Of a DNA stretch of 64,000 bases, positions 52,126 through 60,894 are shown one piece after another. Position 1 is the first letter of the stretch, and every line of letters starts with the position of its first letter. The notes under the pieces were generated by a model that saw nothing but the letters and a program-made list of their open reading frames with translations, was not told the origin of the DNA and did not search any database. A program made the position numbers and the translations under genes. Location: positions 14,519 to 78,518 of the forward strand of contig JAFAEQ010000030.1 of assembly GCA_023423935.1 (NCBI GenBank), read 5' to 3'. Origin of the DNA: Pseudomonadota bacterium. Its GTDB lineage: Bacteria > Pseudomonadota > Gammaproteobacteria > Steroidobacterales > Steroidobacteraceae.

Positions 52126-52479
52126 CTACGCGCGCAGGATTTTCTCCATCGCCTTCCCCTTCGCGAGCTCGTCGATCAACTTGTCCATGATGCGGATGTT
52201 CTTCGTCAATGGATCCTCGATCTCCTCGACGCGGATCCCGCACACGGTTCCCTTGACCTGCAGGCTGCCCGGATGGATGCGAGGTGCCTGAGCAAAGAAG
52301 TCCCGCATATCGCTCTCCTTCTCGACCTGCTGTTGAAGCTGCGCCTCGCTGTAACCCGTCAGCCAGCAGATGATCTGCGTCACCTCTGCCTTCGTGCGGT
52401 TCTTGCGCTCGGCCTTCTGGATATAGAGCGGATAGAGCTTGGAAAACTTGATTGCGTAGATTTTTTGCTGCGAGTCCAT
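52126..52479 (-). CDS. DUF2200-family protein
   Basis: A 117-residue protein that matches DUF2200 over its whole length: IYAIKFSKLYPLYIQKAERK, EVTQIICWLTGYSEAQLQQQ, DFFAQAPRIHPGSLQVKGTV, CGIRVEEIEDPLTKNIRIMD. The family is small, cytoplasmic and helical; its function is unknown. It is transcribed towards the small basic-protein gene. Confidence 0.92.
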   Translation of the reverse strand: MDSQQKIYAIKFSKLYPLYIQKAERKNRTKAEVTQIICWLTGYSEAQLQQQVEKESDMRDFFAQAPRIHPGSLQVKGTVCGIRVEEIEDPLTKNIRIMDKLIDELAKGKAMEKILRA

Positions 52480-52505
52480 CGTCGTTATTACCCCATTCCA
52501 ATCAC

Positions 52506-52562
52506 TGTGGGTTCGGTTAGCCGAACCATTACCTTCCCTGTCCGACTAACGTCGGACCCACA
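52506..52562. repeat. Double-hairpin element, second copy
   Basis: This is the same structure as at 38238-38295: TGTGGGTTCGGTTAGCCGAAC and TGTCCGACTAACGTCGGACC with ACCCACA at the end. A half copy follows at 52707-52729. Confidence 0.85.
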
Positions 52563-53021
52563 GCGAAGGCTTCTTCTCTGGCCAGCGGAACCAGCAGACT
52601 AGTTGGCCCGCTCCCTCTGCGCGAGCTAGTCCGCTAGTCGGCTAGCCAGAACCAATTCGGTTATGGGCTCTCCCACTGTGGCGTTTCTCACTGTGGAGTT
52701 TCTCACTGTGGGTTCGGCTTTAGCCGAACAAATTGCGGAAGCTTCTTCTCTGGCTAGCGGACCATCAGCTAGCTGCCGGATTTCACACGGAGAGCGCAGA
52801 GTCGGAAGGAGGGCTGAAGAGCTCCACGGGGTGCACGGAGATCACTGGGTTCAGAGGAAGAAAAGAGTTCACACAGAGGTCTACGGACCCATTGATTGCA
52901 GCCTGCCCGGCATCACTTCCATCACCGCTATCACCGTTATCACTGCCATCACCGCTGCCACTTCCATCACCCCCATCACCGTTATCACTGCCATCACCGT
53001 TATCACTTCCAGAGTATTCCA
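52563..53021. repeat. Composite repeat tract upstream of the SDR gene
   Basis: No gene is present. The tract holds CTAG-rich words (52600-52645 and 52748-52775), a half double-hairpin (52707-52729), CACAGAG/CCACGGGG words (52783-52900) and a CATCAC/TATCAC tandem tract (about 52912-53010) that reaches within 12 bases of the SDR start codon. Confidence 0.8.
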
Positions 53022-53789
53022 ATGCCCTCCATATTCATCACCGGCTCCACCGACGGGTTGGGGCGGGCAGCGGCGGCAACGCTGATCGCTGAAGGTCATC
53101 AGGTCGTGCTGCATGCGCGCTCGAAGAAACGCGCGGAAGCGCTCAGGGATCTGGTGCCGAAATCAGCCGGCATCGCAATCGGCGATCTTTCGAGTGCGAG
53201 CGACACACGATCGATCGCGGATCAGGTGAACAAGATCGGACGCATGGACGCCGTCATCCACAACGCAGGCGTCTATCAACTCGCCGATCGGGACAAGACG
53301 CCCGAAGGTCATGCGACGACGCTGGCTGTGAATACGCTCGCGCCGTACATGCTCACCGCATTGATCGAACGCCCCGATCGGCTCATCTATATGAGCAGCG
53401 GAATGCATCGCGACGGCAGCGCCTCACTCGACGATATCGATTGGCAGAAACGTCGCTGGGATGCGGATGCCGCGTATTCGGACAGCAAGCTCTACGTGAC
53501 CGCCCTTACGCTCGCTCTGGCGCGGCGCTGGCCGAAGGTGTTGAGCAACGCAGTCAATCCGGGCTGGGTGCCGACGAAAATGGGCGGGAGATCGGCACCC
53601 GACGATCTCGAGCAAGGACATCTCACCCAGACCTGGCTCGCCGTCAGCAACGACCCCGCCGCCCTCACCTCCGGCGGCTACTGGCATCATCGCAAGCGCC
53701 AACACCCCGCAGCATCCACCACGAAACCCGAGTTCCAGGATGCACTGATCGACAAGCTTGCTCAGATGACGGGCGTGAAGCTCGAGTAG
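53022..53789 (+). CDS. Short-chain dehydrogenase/reductase
   Basis: A 255-residue SDR. The Rossmann motif is FITGSTDGLGRAAAATLIAE (TGxxxGxG), then HNAGVYQ (NAG), the catalytic Ser/Tyr/Lys are in IYMSSGMHR and AYSDSKLYV (YxxxK), and the PG motif is NAVNPGWVPTKMGG. It resembles atypical NAD(P)-dependent enzymes of the retinol-dehydrogenase-like type. The ATG has no ribosome-binding site of note and is preceded by a CATCAC repeat tract. Its last 65 bases are duplicated exactly at 63644-63708. Confidence 0.92.
   Translation: MPSIFITGSTDGLGRAAAATLIAEGHQVVLHARSKKRAEALRDLVPKSAGIAIGDLSSASDTRSIADQVNKIGRMDAVIHNAGVYQLADRDKTPEGHATTLAVNTLAPYMLTALIERPDRLIYMSSGMHRDGSASLDDIDWQKRRWDADAAYSDSKLYVTALTLALARRWPKVLSNAVNPGWVPTKMGGRSAPDDLEQGHLTQTWLAVSNDPAALTSGGYWHHRKRQHPAASTTKPEFQDALIDKLAQMTGVKLE
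53714..53778 (+). repeat. 65-bp direct repeat, left copy (3' end of SDR gene)
   Basis: The copy is identical over 65 bases to 63644-63708 in the same orientation. It is part of the intact SDR coding sequence here. Confidence 0.95.
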
Positions 53790-54052
53790 GCGGCGGCGCT
53801 TGGGCACGTCGAATGTCACCGCCATCACTGCTATCACTTCCATCACGCCGCAGCATTGCGGCCCACCTGCATCTGCATATTCCGTTTCCGGACATCGCAC
53901 TCGAGCAATGAATGGTGCAAGGGCGCATTGCGGAAGTATCGGCACAGCTGCACTCGGAACAGGAAAGGCCCGGCACAAGCACACCCCTAGCGCCGGCAGC
54001 CAACCGCTGGGCACACTTATGGATACATATATATGTATGTAACCCGCCGAGC
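53790..54052. other. Intergenic region with a perfect 16-bp palindrome
   Basis: No gene is seen. It contains CATCAC-type words (53815-53850), the palindrome ATACATATATATGTAT at 54023-54038 and a 7-bp hairpin (ACCCGCC-GAGC-GGCGGGT) at 54042-54059. Confidence 0.55.
54023..54038. promoter_or_regulatory. Perfect 16-bp AT-rich palindrome, possible operator
   Basis: ATACATAT is followed by its exact reverse complement. It lies at the distal end of a decayed GntR/FCD regulator gene. Smaller palindromes with the same TATAC core (GTATATAC at 60743-60750, GTATAC at 57074-57079) lie just upstream of both cytochrome genes, so it may be a related operator. This is an inference. Confidence 0.4.
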
Positions 54053-54530
54053 GGCGGGTCGACCGGCTCGCGGTTAGCGGCTCTGCGAACCCGTAACCGA
54101 CTCTTCTTCTGAGGCCGTTGGGCCTTTGTCACACCAGATGACTTGGCTTCTTGGCTAACTTTCGTCGATGCCCCTGTCGCGGCCAGGTTCATCGCATCTT
54201 GCACGCGCAACATCTCTGCGCGCTCATTCTCGACGTGAGCGACTGCCTCAGCGGCAGCGACATCGCCCGCCCTTGATCGCTTTGTAGATCTTGACGTGAT
54301 CGGCCAGGGTGAAGGGGCGCGCTGAGCGTCGGTTTGGTGAAGGCGGTAGAGGAGTTCGAGTACTCCAGTAAATCTTCGAGCACATCGCACAGACGTGCAG
54401 TGCCACACGCCCCTTGCAGAAGCGAGTGAAAGCCGAGGAACTGCTCGCGCAATTCCGGCGGCAGCGCAGGCAGGATCGGCTTGCCGTCGGGCTCGCCATT
54501 GCCGTACGCCAAGCCGCTCAACCGCCTCGC
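54053..54530 (-). pseudogene. Decayed GntR-family regulator (FCD domain remnant)
   Basis: Three frames on the minus strand together spell an FCD ligand-binding domain: REQFLGFHSLLQGACGTARL, then CDVLEDLLEYSNSS in the first frame, RPFTLADHVKIYKAIK in the second, and AGDVAAAEAVAHVENERAEM in the third. The shifts lie near 54318 and 54270; at the second, one extra G explains the change. The helix-turn-helix half is missing. The remaining tail (KSRLRVRRAANREPVDPP) runs to about 54053. Confidence 0.72.
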
Positions 54531-54544
54531 CTTGCGAGGCGGTT
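54520..54544. terminator. 11-bp hairpin after the cytochrome/OmpA-like genes
   Basis: AACCGCCTCGC and its exact complement enclose a CTT loop. It lies about 50 bases downstream of the second OmpA-like gene on the minus strand. There is no T-tract, so termination is only possible. Confidence 0.4.
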
Positions 54545-54592
54545 GTCATAGCACCGCTTCAGTTCGCCAAGCGCGCTTTCGGCCCTGATCGC

Positions 54593-55426
54593 TCAGTCTT
54601 GTTCTTCAGTCGGCGGGGTTACGATGATCTCCACGCGCCGCAGACGGTAGTCTTCGCGCCCCGTGCCGCGATCTTCCTTGCGCACCCAACGCACTTCGAT
54701 CTGCGCATCACCCACGCCGATGTCGCGCAACGCTTCGCCGATCTTCTGTGCACGCAGCTTTGGCAGTCGCGGGTCTTCCGAGAGCCGTTTGCCATTGCTG
54801 AGCAGCGCGCCACCTCGATAGCCAATGACTTCGACTTTCGTCGCCTTGGATTGCAGTGCATACCACTGTGCACGCTGGACGGCGCGCGTTGCCTTGTTGC
54901 GCATGTACTCCGAGCCGAACTCGAACGGGATGTGGAAGGTGCGCACATCGTACGGCGGCTCATGCGGCGCAGGCGGTGGACGCTTCGGGCGTGGCTGATC
55001 GATCTGCGTCGCAAGAATGCCCGGTGAAATACGCGGAATCGCGCCACGCCGCGCGGGCGGCGCCACCCAACCTTCAGCAGGAAGCACCTGCACGCAGCTG
55101 CGATCAATCTCCGGCATCGTCGTTGCCTCGACGGGCTCCAACGGAATGCCGCCGCAGATTCGCGGCTTGTCGGTCACAACACCTTCAATGAGCGCCTTGT
55201 GCGACTGTTGCGGCGGGAAAAACTCCGCTTCCGTGTCCTGCTGAATGCCGAGGTAGTACATCTCACCTTCATGCTCGACGACCCAGCACGGCGTGGGTTC
55301 CGTATCACGCACGATTGGGCACGTCACGAAACTCACATGAGTACCGGGCGCAGGCGCGGCTGCATGTAGAGCTCCGGCAGAGAGCGCCCCGATAGCGAGC
55401 GCGGAGTAGCGAGCAGCAAGCGACAT
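54593..55426 (-). CDS. Exported OmpA-like protein, module B
   Basis: A 277-residue protein with a signal peptide (YSALAIGALSAGALHAAAPA). The N-terminal domain has spaced Cys and Trp (SFVTCPIVRDTEPTPCWVVE, PRICGGIPLEPVEATTMPEI, DRSCVQVLPAEGWVAPP). The C-terminal 110 residues are OmpA-C-like: YDVRTFHIPFEFGSEYMRNK, VEVIGYRGGALLSNGKRLSE, the repeat LRAQKIGEALRDIGVG and RLRRVEIIVTP. The stop of the cytochrome gene overlaps this start (TGATG), so they are translationally coupled. A paralogue with the same partner lies at 58305-59156. Confidence 0.82.
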   Translation of the reverse strand: MSLAARYSALAIGALSAGALHAAAPAPGTHVSFVTCPIVRDTEPTPCWVVEHEGEMYYLGIQQDTEAEFFPPQQSHKALIEGVVTDKPRICGGIPLEPVEATTMPEIDRSCVQVLPAEGWVAPPARRGAIPRISPGILATQIDQPRPKRPPPAPHEPPYDVRTFHIPFEFGSEYMRNKATRAVQRAQWYALQSKATKVEVIGYRGGALLSNGKRLSEDPRLPKLRAQKIGEALRDIGVGDAQIEVRWVRKEDRGTGREDYRLRRVEIIVTPPTEEQD

Positions 55427-57054
55427 CACAGCACACTCAAAAAGTTGATCAGATCCTGTTTCTCTTGCGGCGTGTACTTGAAGTCAAAGCGCCGCTCGTA
55501 GAACTCGAGAACTTCTGCAATGTTCTTGGCCGAACCGTTCGAGAAGTACGGCGCACGCGCCGCCAACCCGCGCGACTGTTGAATGGTAAGCGCACCAATG
55601 TCGACACACTTGCCGCTGATGAGCGCACGACCGGGATCGTAAGTACGGATTACGCGTCCCTCGTACGGATGCGGCACGGCGTCCTTGTGACAGCGCAGTT
55701 CGAACAGCGGCATGTCTGGATGCGGCGTCGTCCACGGCGGTGTGGACATACCCAAGCCGAACCAGCCCGGACCGTTGTCGAGACCCGTCATCTGCGAGTT
55801 GTGACAGGTCGAGCACGAACGCTTCATCGGATTACCCGATCCGCCGTTCGTGATGGTCCACACATCGCGAATCCACATGAGCTTGGTCATGAAGACATCG
55901 GAGCCACGCGCTACGGATGCACGGAACTCATCCGCTTCCGAGCCACTGGATTGCAACTGCGGAGGCTTCCATTCGTCGAAGAGCTGGAACGTCGGGGTGT
56001 TCAAACGATCGCCTGGGAGACTCGCATGTGCTGTCGACACGCGCACCGGACCGAGCCCTTTCGGGATGCCGTCCGCATCGAGCGATCCTGCCAGCGGGTG
56101 GTGTGCTTGCGCCGCGTAGATCTTCGATTCGAAATCGACGATCTGCTTGACCTGCTCGGGGGAGAGGGCTCCATGTGACTGCATATGCTGCAGCCCCGCC
56201 GTGATCGCCTGCGTGCGCAGATTGGGCTCACGCCCATCGAACATGATGTTCAGATTCACGCGATGGCCAGTGTCCGGATCCTTTGGAAACGGCATGCCGG
56301 TCTTAACGGTGAACACCGCAAACACGGGATCGTCGCGCTCATCGATGACGTAGCGCAGATTCGCAGCCATACGCGGGCGACGATAGACCGAGATGCGCGG
56401 TTCGGCGCTCTTCAATCCGTACTTGGGGCTCAAGTTGCAGCCGGTCGGATCCGAGATCACCTTGATCGAAAACTCGGGCTTGATCTCTTTGCCATCGAAA
56501 GACTTCGGCGGCCACGGGAGGGAAATGCGGAACAGGCCGCGTTCGAGCAGCATCGAATGCGACTTGGGATCACCGCGCGGCAGATCCGGGCAGTTAGCGC
56601 CGTCGATCGTGTCGAACAGCGGATCGCCGCCGCCGGTTTGCTCCCATCGCTGCTGAATGGATTGCAGCGACAGGCTCATCGCGTCCGCGGGCTGATGACA
56701 CGTCACGCAAGCACGCCCGTTCGAACCGATGGGCTCGAAGAACGGATGTCCCGTTGTGTCGTGTACCCCTGATTTGTTGATCAGCCCGATCTCGCCCCAT
56801 TCGTTGGGGAAGGCCAAACGCTCTGGAAATGGCTTGCCCGATCCGGGAGCGAACCATTCGCGCTTCGGAACCGAGGTGCCTTGCACCGGACCCATCGCCT
56901 GGCTGGAAGTCGCCGCGGACGACTTCGCCTGGGTGCTTACGGACGCACTCGATGGCTCCTGCGCGTGCGCCGCCAATGACAGTGCCCCACAGACAATGAT
57001 TGCAAGGGTCGAACGACGCCCAATTCGCCTGTTTACCAACTCATCCCCCAACAT
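55426..57054 (-). CDS. Secreted di-haem c-type cytochrome, CCP/MauG type, module B
   Basis: A 542-residue exported protein (signal STLAIIVCGALSLAAHAQ). It has two c-haem sites: CVTCH at residues 116-120 and CSTCH at about 414-418. A Phe/Pro/His-rich block follows the first (GHPFFEPIGSNGRACVTCH starts it). The C-terminal signature RAPYFSNGSAKNIAEVLEFY is that of bacterial di-haem cytochrome c peroxidases and MauG. It is longer than a standard CCP (about 320-350), with an insert between the haems. It may be a peroxidase or an oxygenase-type enzyme. It is coupled to an OmpA-like gene. Confidence 0.85.
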   Translation of the reverse strand: MLGDELVNRRIGRRSTLAIIVCGALSLAAHAQEPSSASVSTQAKSSAATSSQAMGPVQGTSVPKREWFAPGSGKPFPERLAFPNEWGEIGLINKSGVHDTTGHPFFEPIGSNGRACVTCHQPADAMSLSLQSIQQRWEQTGGGDPLFDTIDGANCPDLPRGDPKSHSMLLERGLFRISLPWPPKSFDGKEIKPEFSIKVISDPTGCNLSPKYGLKSAEPRISVYRRPRMAANLRYVIDERDDPVFAVFTVKTGMPFPKDPDTGHRVNLNIMFDGREPNLRTQAITAGLQHMQSHGALSPEQVKQIVDFESKIYAAQAHHPLAGSLDADGIPKGLGPVRVSTAHASLPGDRLNTPTFQLFDEWKPPQLQSSGSEADEFRASVARGSDVFMTKLMWIRDVWTITNGGSGNPMKRSCSTCHNSQMTGLDNGPGWFGLGMSTPPWTTPHPDMPLFELRCHKDAVPHPYEGRVIRTYDPGRALISGKCVDIGALTIQQSRGLAARAPYFSNGSAKNIAEVLEFYERRFDFKYTPQEKQDLINFLSVL

Positions 57055-57521
57055 CGACTACTTCTGTATCTCGGTATACTTGGATACTTCTTTCTCAGTG
57101 TACTAACGGCGCAGCAGCTGTGGCAAACGCTGCCGCCGGAATTTGTCATCAACCGGCCCTGACGGCCGGGGCTTCGTTGCTCTCCCAAGAGTGAACGCGC
57201 TGCCAGCACGAGTAACCCAATGCCGAGCACGCAATGCGATGCGCAAATGCAACGCCACACGGCACCAAGCACGACGTAGCCCGAAAAGGGCGAAGATGTC
57301 GTGCGCCTGAAACTCGGTGGGAAGCCCCGCAAAATCAGGCTCGATTCCCCAGCGAGCCCGCTCACCATCGCCTTACCACTCGACTGACTCGCGACGACGC
57401 ACCGAGACATGACAACGCTGCCGCTCTCGCGGCAGCCGGGACGATGTCGCCACCACAACTACTCGCCAGTAACGCCAGGGGTAGCTGGCGTTATCTGATG
57501 CAGATCGCGTGAACCTCCGAG
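57055..57521. other. Intergenic region between modules B and A
   Basis: No gene is supported. It contains the upstream region of cytochrome module B (including GTATAC at 57074-57079) and a GC hairpin near 57157-57172. A short plus-strand stretch near 57278-57388 (GEDVVRLKLGGKPRKIRLDS) is protein-like but has no start and may be a gene remnant. Confidence 0.45.
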
Positions 57522-58292
57522 TCATGGACCGTAAGGTTCCGGAGGACCCGGAGGAAAATCATTCGCGCGATCGACCTGATACGGTCTATAGAAGTCAGGA
57601 GCAGACGCGCGATCGGGCTTCGGGGGCTGGCGCGACGTATCAGGATCGATTGATTCGACTGTCCACCCCTTGTCATACGGAGTCAGGAACACCTGGCGGT
57701 AGCGGAGCTTGAGGATCTTCCATTGACCATCCTGCTTTAGGTATTCCATCTCGTACTTGCCCCAGTTCCACAACGCGGTGACTCGCTCGCCCTTGTCGCG
57801 CGCCAAGCGCAACGTCGACAGTCCCGGACTGAGCCAGACAGCGCGAGCACGCTCCCCCTTCGCATCGATCTCGAGCGCGGGATTGAGCGCCATGTGCATA
57901 GACAACCCGCCGGCACTGCGGGGGCGCTCCGTTCGATCCGCCTGCGGGTCATCGCCGAATCGCCAGCGCACCGGGGCCGTGCGCCCGACGAGAACGCCCT
58001 TGTTGCTGATCTCGATCTCAACCTCATCGCTGTCCGCGAACAACGCAACGATCTTCTGTGATGCATTGAGGTTGATGTAATGCGCGTAGAGCGACTGCAG
58101 CTTCTCGATTTCGACACGATCACTCAGACGCTGATACTGCGATTCGAGCGTCGCAAGTCGCCGCTCAAGTAGTGCGGTCTCATTTGTGGACCCGTTGCTC
58201 GCGCTATAGATCAGCGCACCGCCCGCGCAAATCGCCGCAGCGATCGCAGCAGCCACTGCGACTCGCACTGAACCCAAACTGGAATGCTTCAT
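57522..58292 (-). CDS. Exported SnoaL/NTF2-like protein
   Basis: A 256-residue protein with an N-terminal anchor or signal (VAVAAAIAAAICAGGALIYS). A coiled-coil stretch follows (LLERRLATLESQYQRLSDRV). The NTF2-like cone fold is shown by EIEKLQSLYAHYINLNASQK, VALFADSDEVEIEI and the later TALWNWGKYEMEYLKQDGQW. The C-terminal 40 residues are Pro/Asp-rich. Such domains often act as small isomerases or cyclases; no catalytic His/Asp pair is clear. It follows OmpA-like module A by 12 bases and is probably in that operon. Confidence 0.8.
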   Translation of the reverse strand: MKHSSLGSVRVAVAAAIAAAICAGGALIYSASNGSTNETALLERRLATLESQYQRLSDRVEIEKLQSLYAHYINLNASQKIVALFADSDEVEIEISNKGVLVGRTAPVRWRFGDDPQADRTERPRSAGGLSMHMALNPALEIDAKGERARAVWLSPGLSTLRLARDKGERVTALWNWGKYEMEYLKQDGQWKILKLRYRQVFLTPYDKGWTVESIDPDTSRQPPKPDRASAPDFYRPYQVDRANDFPPGPPEPYGP

Positions 58293-58304
58293 TAAGCCGT
58301 TACC

Positions 58305-59156
58305 TCAATCCGCCTTACCCGGCGTTACGATGATGTCCACACGACGCTGCGCGTAGTCATTGATACCCGTCGGCTCTATCGGCGCATCAATCGAGCGCAC
58401 CACAACCTGCGCAGCACCCACACCTAGATCCTGGATAGCCGTCGCCACCCGAGCGGCCCGCCGCTGCGCAATCCCGTCCGCCTCAACCAGGCGAGTGCCA
58501 TCGCTGAGCAACGCCGCTCCGCGATACCCAATGATTTCGACACGCGTCGCAGCGACGGCGACCGCGTAGCGGCGCGCTCGCTGAACGGCGCGCGTCGCCT
58601 TGTTCAGCATGAACTGCGCCTCGAAGTCGAACGGTACGATGAACGTTTCGATCTTGTACGGCGGAGTCGGCGGCGCAGGCGCGGGACGCGATGCCGGCGT
58701 CCTACTGAGATCAGTTGCGAGCTGCTCCTCAGGCGCGAACTGCAATCGCGGCAATGCACCTCGCGCAGCTGGCGGTGCGACCCAACCGTCGGCTGGCAAC
58801 ACTTGCGAGCAACTGCGATCGATCTCAGGAAGCGTGGTCGCCTTCACAGGCTCTAGAGGAATGCCTCCACAAATGCGCGGCTTGTTTGTGAGCTTTCCCT
58901 CGATCAATGCCTTGTGTCCCTGTTGCGGCGGGAAGAACTCGACCTCGGTGTCCTGCTGCAAGCCAAGGTAGTACAACTCGCCCTCGTGCTCCGCGAGCCA
59001 ACACGGAGTCGGCTCGGTATCGCGAACGATTGGACACGCGACGAAGTTGAGATAACCCGCTGGCGGTGTTGAGGCATTCGCGCCGCTCGCGGCCAGCACC
59101 GCCGCACTGACGAGGCATGCGATGACCAGGAGTTTCTGACCGACAAAAGGCCTCAT
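58305..59156 (-). CDS. Exported OmpA-like protein, module A
   Basis: A 283-residue protein, paralogous to the one at 54593-55426. The signal is LLVIACLVSAAVLAASGANA. It keeps the Cys-containing N-terminal block (NFVACPIVRDTEPTPCWLAE, RICGGIPLEPVKATTLPEID) and the OmpA-C-like end (YKIETFIVPFDFEAQFMLNK, VEIIGYRGAALLSDGTRLVE, YAQRRVDIIVTP). It starts one base after the stop of cytochrome module A. The conserved pairing in both modules implies that the OmpA-like protein is a partner or envelope anchor for the cytochrome. Confidence 0.83.
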   Translation of the reverse strand: MRPFVGQKLLVIACLVSAAVLAASGANASTPPAGYLNFVACPIVRDTEPTPCWLAEHEGELYYLGLQQDTEVEFFPPQQGHKALIEGKLTNKPRICGGIPLEPVKATTLPEIDRSCSQVLPADGWVAPPAARGALPRLQFAPEEQLATDLSRTPASRPAPAPPTPPYKIETFIVPFDFEAQFMLNKATRAVQRARRYAVAVAATRVEIIGYRGAALLSDGTRLVEADGIAQRRAARVATAIQDLGVGAAQVVVRSIDAPIEPTGINDYAQRRVDIIVTPGKAD

Positions 59157-59157
59157 G

Positions 59158-60705
59158 TCACAGCACACTGAATAGATTGATCAAGTCCTGCTTCTCTTGC
59201 GGCGTGTACTTGAAGTCGAAACGACGCTCATAGAACTCGAGCACTTCGGCGATGGTTCGCGCTGAACCATTCGAGAAGTACGGCGCGCGCGCAGCGAAGG
59301 AACGGAATTGATGGATGCTAAGTGAGCCGATATCTGCACAGCGACCGCTGATGAGCGCGCGCCCCGGATCATGCGTGCGAATGACCCGCCCAAGATAAGG
59401 ATGCTGATCCACATCGGATCGACACGTAAGTTCGAATAGCGGCAGATCGGGGTTCGGATCGGCCCAGGGCACATTGGCGATGCCGATATCGAACCAGCCG
59501 GGTGAGTTATCACCCCCGGTCATTTGAGAGTTGTGACACGTAGAGCACGAGCGCTTGATCGGATTGCCCGACCCGCCGTTATTCAATCCCCAGATATCGC
59601 GTTGCCAAAAGAGCTTCGTCATGAAGACATCGGCACCACGCGCGACTGAAGCCCGGAACTCTGCCTGCTCCTTCGAAGCAGCCTCGGCGCCGTCATGAGT
59701 CCACTCGTCGAAGAACTGAAATACCGGTGTCTTGAGCCGATCACCCGGCAAACTTGCATGAGCGGTCACCAGCCCCCACGGGCCCAACACTTTCGGCGTC
59801 TGTCGCGCATCGAAGCGGCCCGCACTCACATGCTCCGACTGCGCCGCGTAGAGCTGCAGCTGGAGATCCTCAATGCGTTGCAACTGATCGGGTGTCGGCG
59901 CCGACTTGACCTGCAAGTGGTTAAACGCTGCCGCTACCGCTTGCGTCTTGAGCGACAGCTCGCGACCGTCGTACATGAGATTCATGTTGACGCGATGCCC
60001 GGCCTCGGGATGACGCGGCAAGGGCATGCCGTTCTTGACGTTGAATTCCAGATCGCGACGAACACCGACTACAAAGCGCATATTCGCCGCCATCCGCGGA
60101 CGACGATAGACGGAGATCGTCGGTTTATCGCTGTTCAGTCCATATCGCGGATGGGTGTTGCAGCCCGTCGGATCAGCCACAACTTTGATTGAGAATTCCG
60201 GCTCGCGGACCTCTGCGCTCTCAGGCTTTGGTGGCCAAGGCAGCGCGATTCGAAACAAGCCCCTGCCCAGCAACAGCGAATGCGACTCCTCATCCCCAGC
60301 ACGTGCGTCAGGGCAGTTCGCACCATCGATCGGAGCAAACAGCGGGTCTCGACCCTGCGTCGCCGCCCAACGATCACGAACTGTCTTAACGGAAATTGAC
60401 ATTCCATCAGCGGGCTGGTGACACGTCACGCAAGCGCGGCCATTAGTGCCCAAAGGCTCAAAGAAGGGATGACCAGCGGTGTCAACCGCACCAGTCGAGC
60501 TGATGACACCAAGCGTGCCCACTGAATTCTGAAACTCGGAGTATGCAGCCAGTGTTCGCCCGGAACCGGCATGGAACCACGACCCGGATTCACTCAACGA
60601 GTCGTCAGCCCCTGGCGACGGCGCACCACGCACTGTTGGCTCTGCGCCATTCGCTCCGGCACCACCGAGTATCAGCGCGATAAGGATCGCCCCGCTGCGA
60701 ATCAT
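59158..60705 (-). CDS. Secreted di-haem c-type cytochrome, CCP/MauG type, module A
   Basis: A 515-residue exported protein (signal ILIALILGGAGANGAE). Haem sites are CVTCH (residues 92-96) and CSTCH (about 386-390). The conserved ARAPYFSNGSARTIAEVLEF and RRFDFKYTPQEKQDLINLF are nearly identical to module B, whereas other parts are more diverged. It has no N-terminal membrane anchor beyond the signal. It is the first gene of an operon with the OmpA-like and SnoaL-like genes, divergent from a TonB-dependent receptor 190 bp away. The substrate is unknown. Confidence 0.86.
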   Translation of the reverse strand: MIRSGAILIALILGGAGANGAEPTVRGAPSPGADDSLSESGSWFHAGSGRTLAAYSEFQNSVGTLGVISSTGAVDTAGHPFFEPLGTNGRACVTCHQPADGMSISVKTVRDRWAATQGRDPLFAPIDGANCPDARAGDEESHSLLLGRGLFRIALPWPPKPESAEVREPEFSIKVVADPTGCNTHPRYGLNSDKPTISVYRRPRMAANMRFVVGVRRDLEFNVKNGMPLPRHPEAGHRVNMNLMYDGRELSLKTQAVAAAFNHLQVKSAPTPDQLQRIEDLQLQLYAAQSEHVSAGRFDARQTPKVLGPWGLVTAHASLPGDRLKTPVFQFFDEWTHDGAEAASKEQAEFRASVARGADVFMTKLFWQRDIWGLNNGGSGNPIKRSCSTCHNSQMTGGDNSPGWFDIGIANVPWADPNPDLPLFELTCRSDVDQHPYLGRVIRTHDPGRALISGRCADIGSLSIHQFRSFAARAPYFSNGSARTIAEVLEFYERRFDFKYTPQEKQDLINLFSVL

Positions 60706-60894
60706 TATCGACCGCCCCCAACCCCTGCCAGCAATCAGCTGTGTATATACGATTACTTCGCTAACTAATATAGCGATGCCGATATAACCCTTATCAGAAA
60801 TTTGAAGGATGTCTGGTGCTAATGTGCGCGGCGATTTGTATGTCCAACGGACATAGTCACCGGACCTAGACTCGATCGATTGGGGGGATATTCA
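60706..60894. promoter_or_regulatory. Bidirectional promoter region of the cytochrome operon and TonB receptor
   Basis: An AT-rich intergenic region of 189 bp between divergent genes. It includes the palindrome GTATATAC (60743-60750), CTAACTAATATAGCG and GATATAACC words. It should hold both promoters and the operator(s) of any shared regulator. Confidence 0.55.

Noticed and set aside
57181..57260. Possible PEP-CTERM-like tail (LGIGLLVLAARS) on the minus strand
   Set aside because: There is no PEP motif, no upstream protein and no sorting system in the window.
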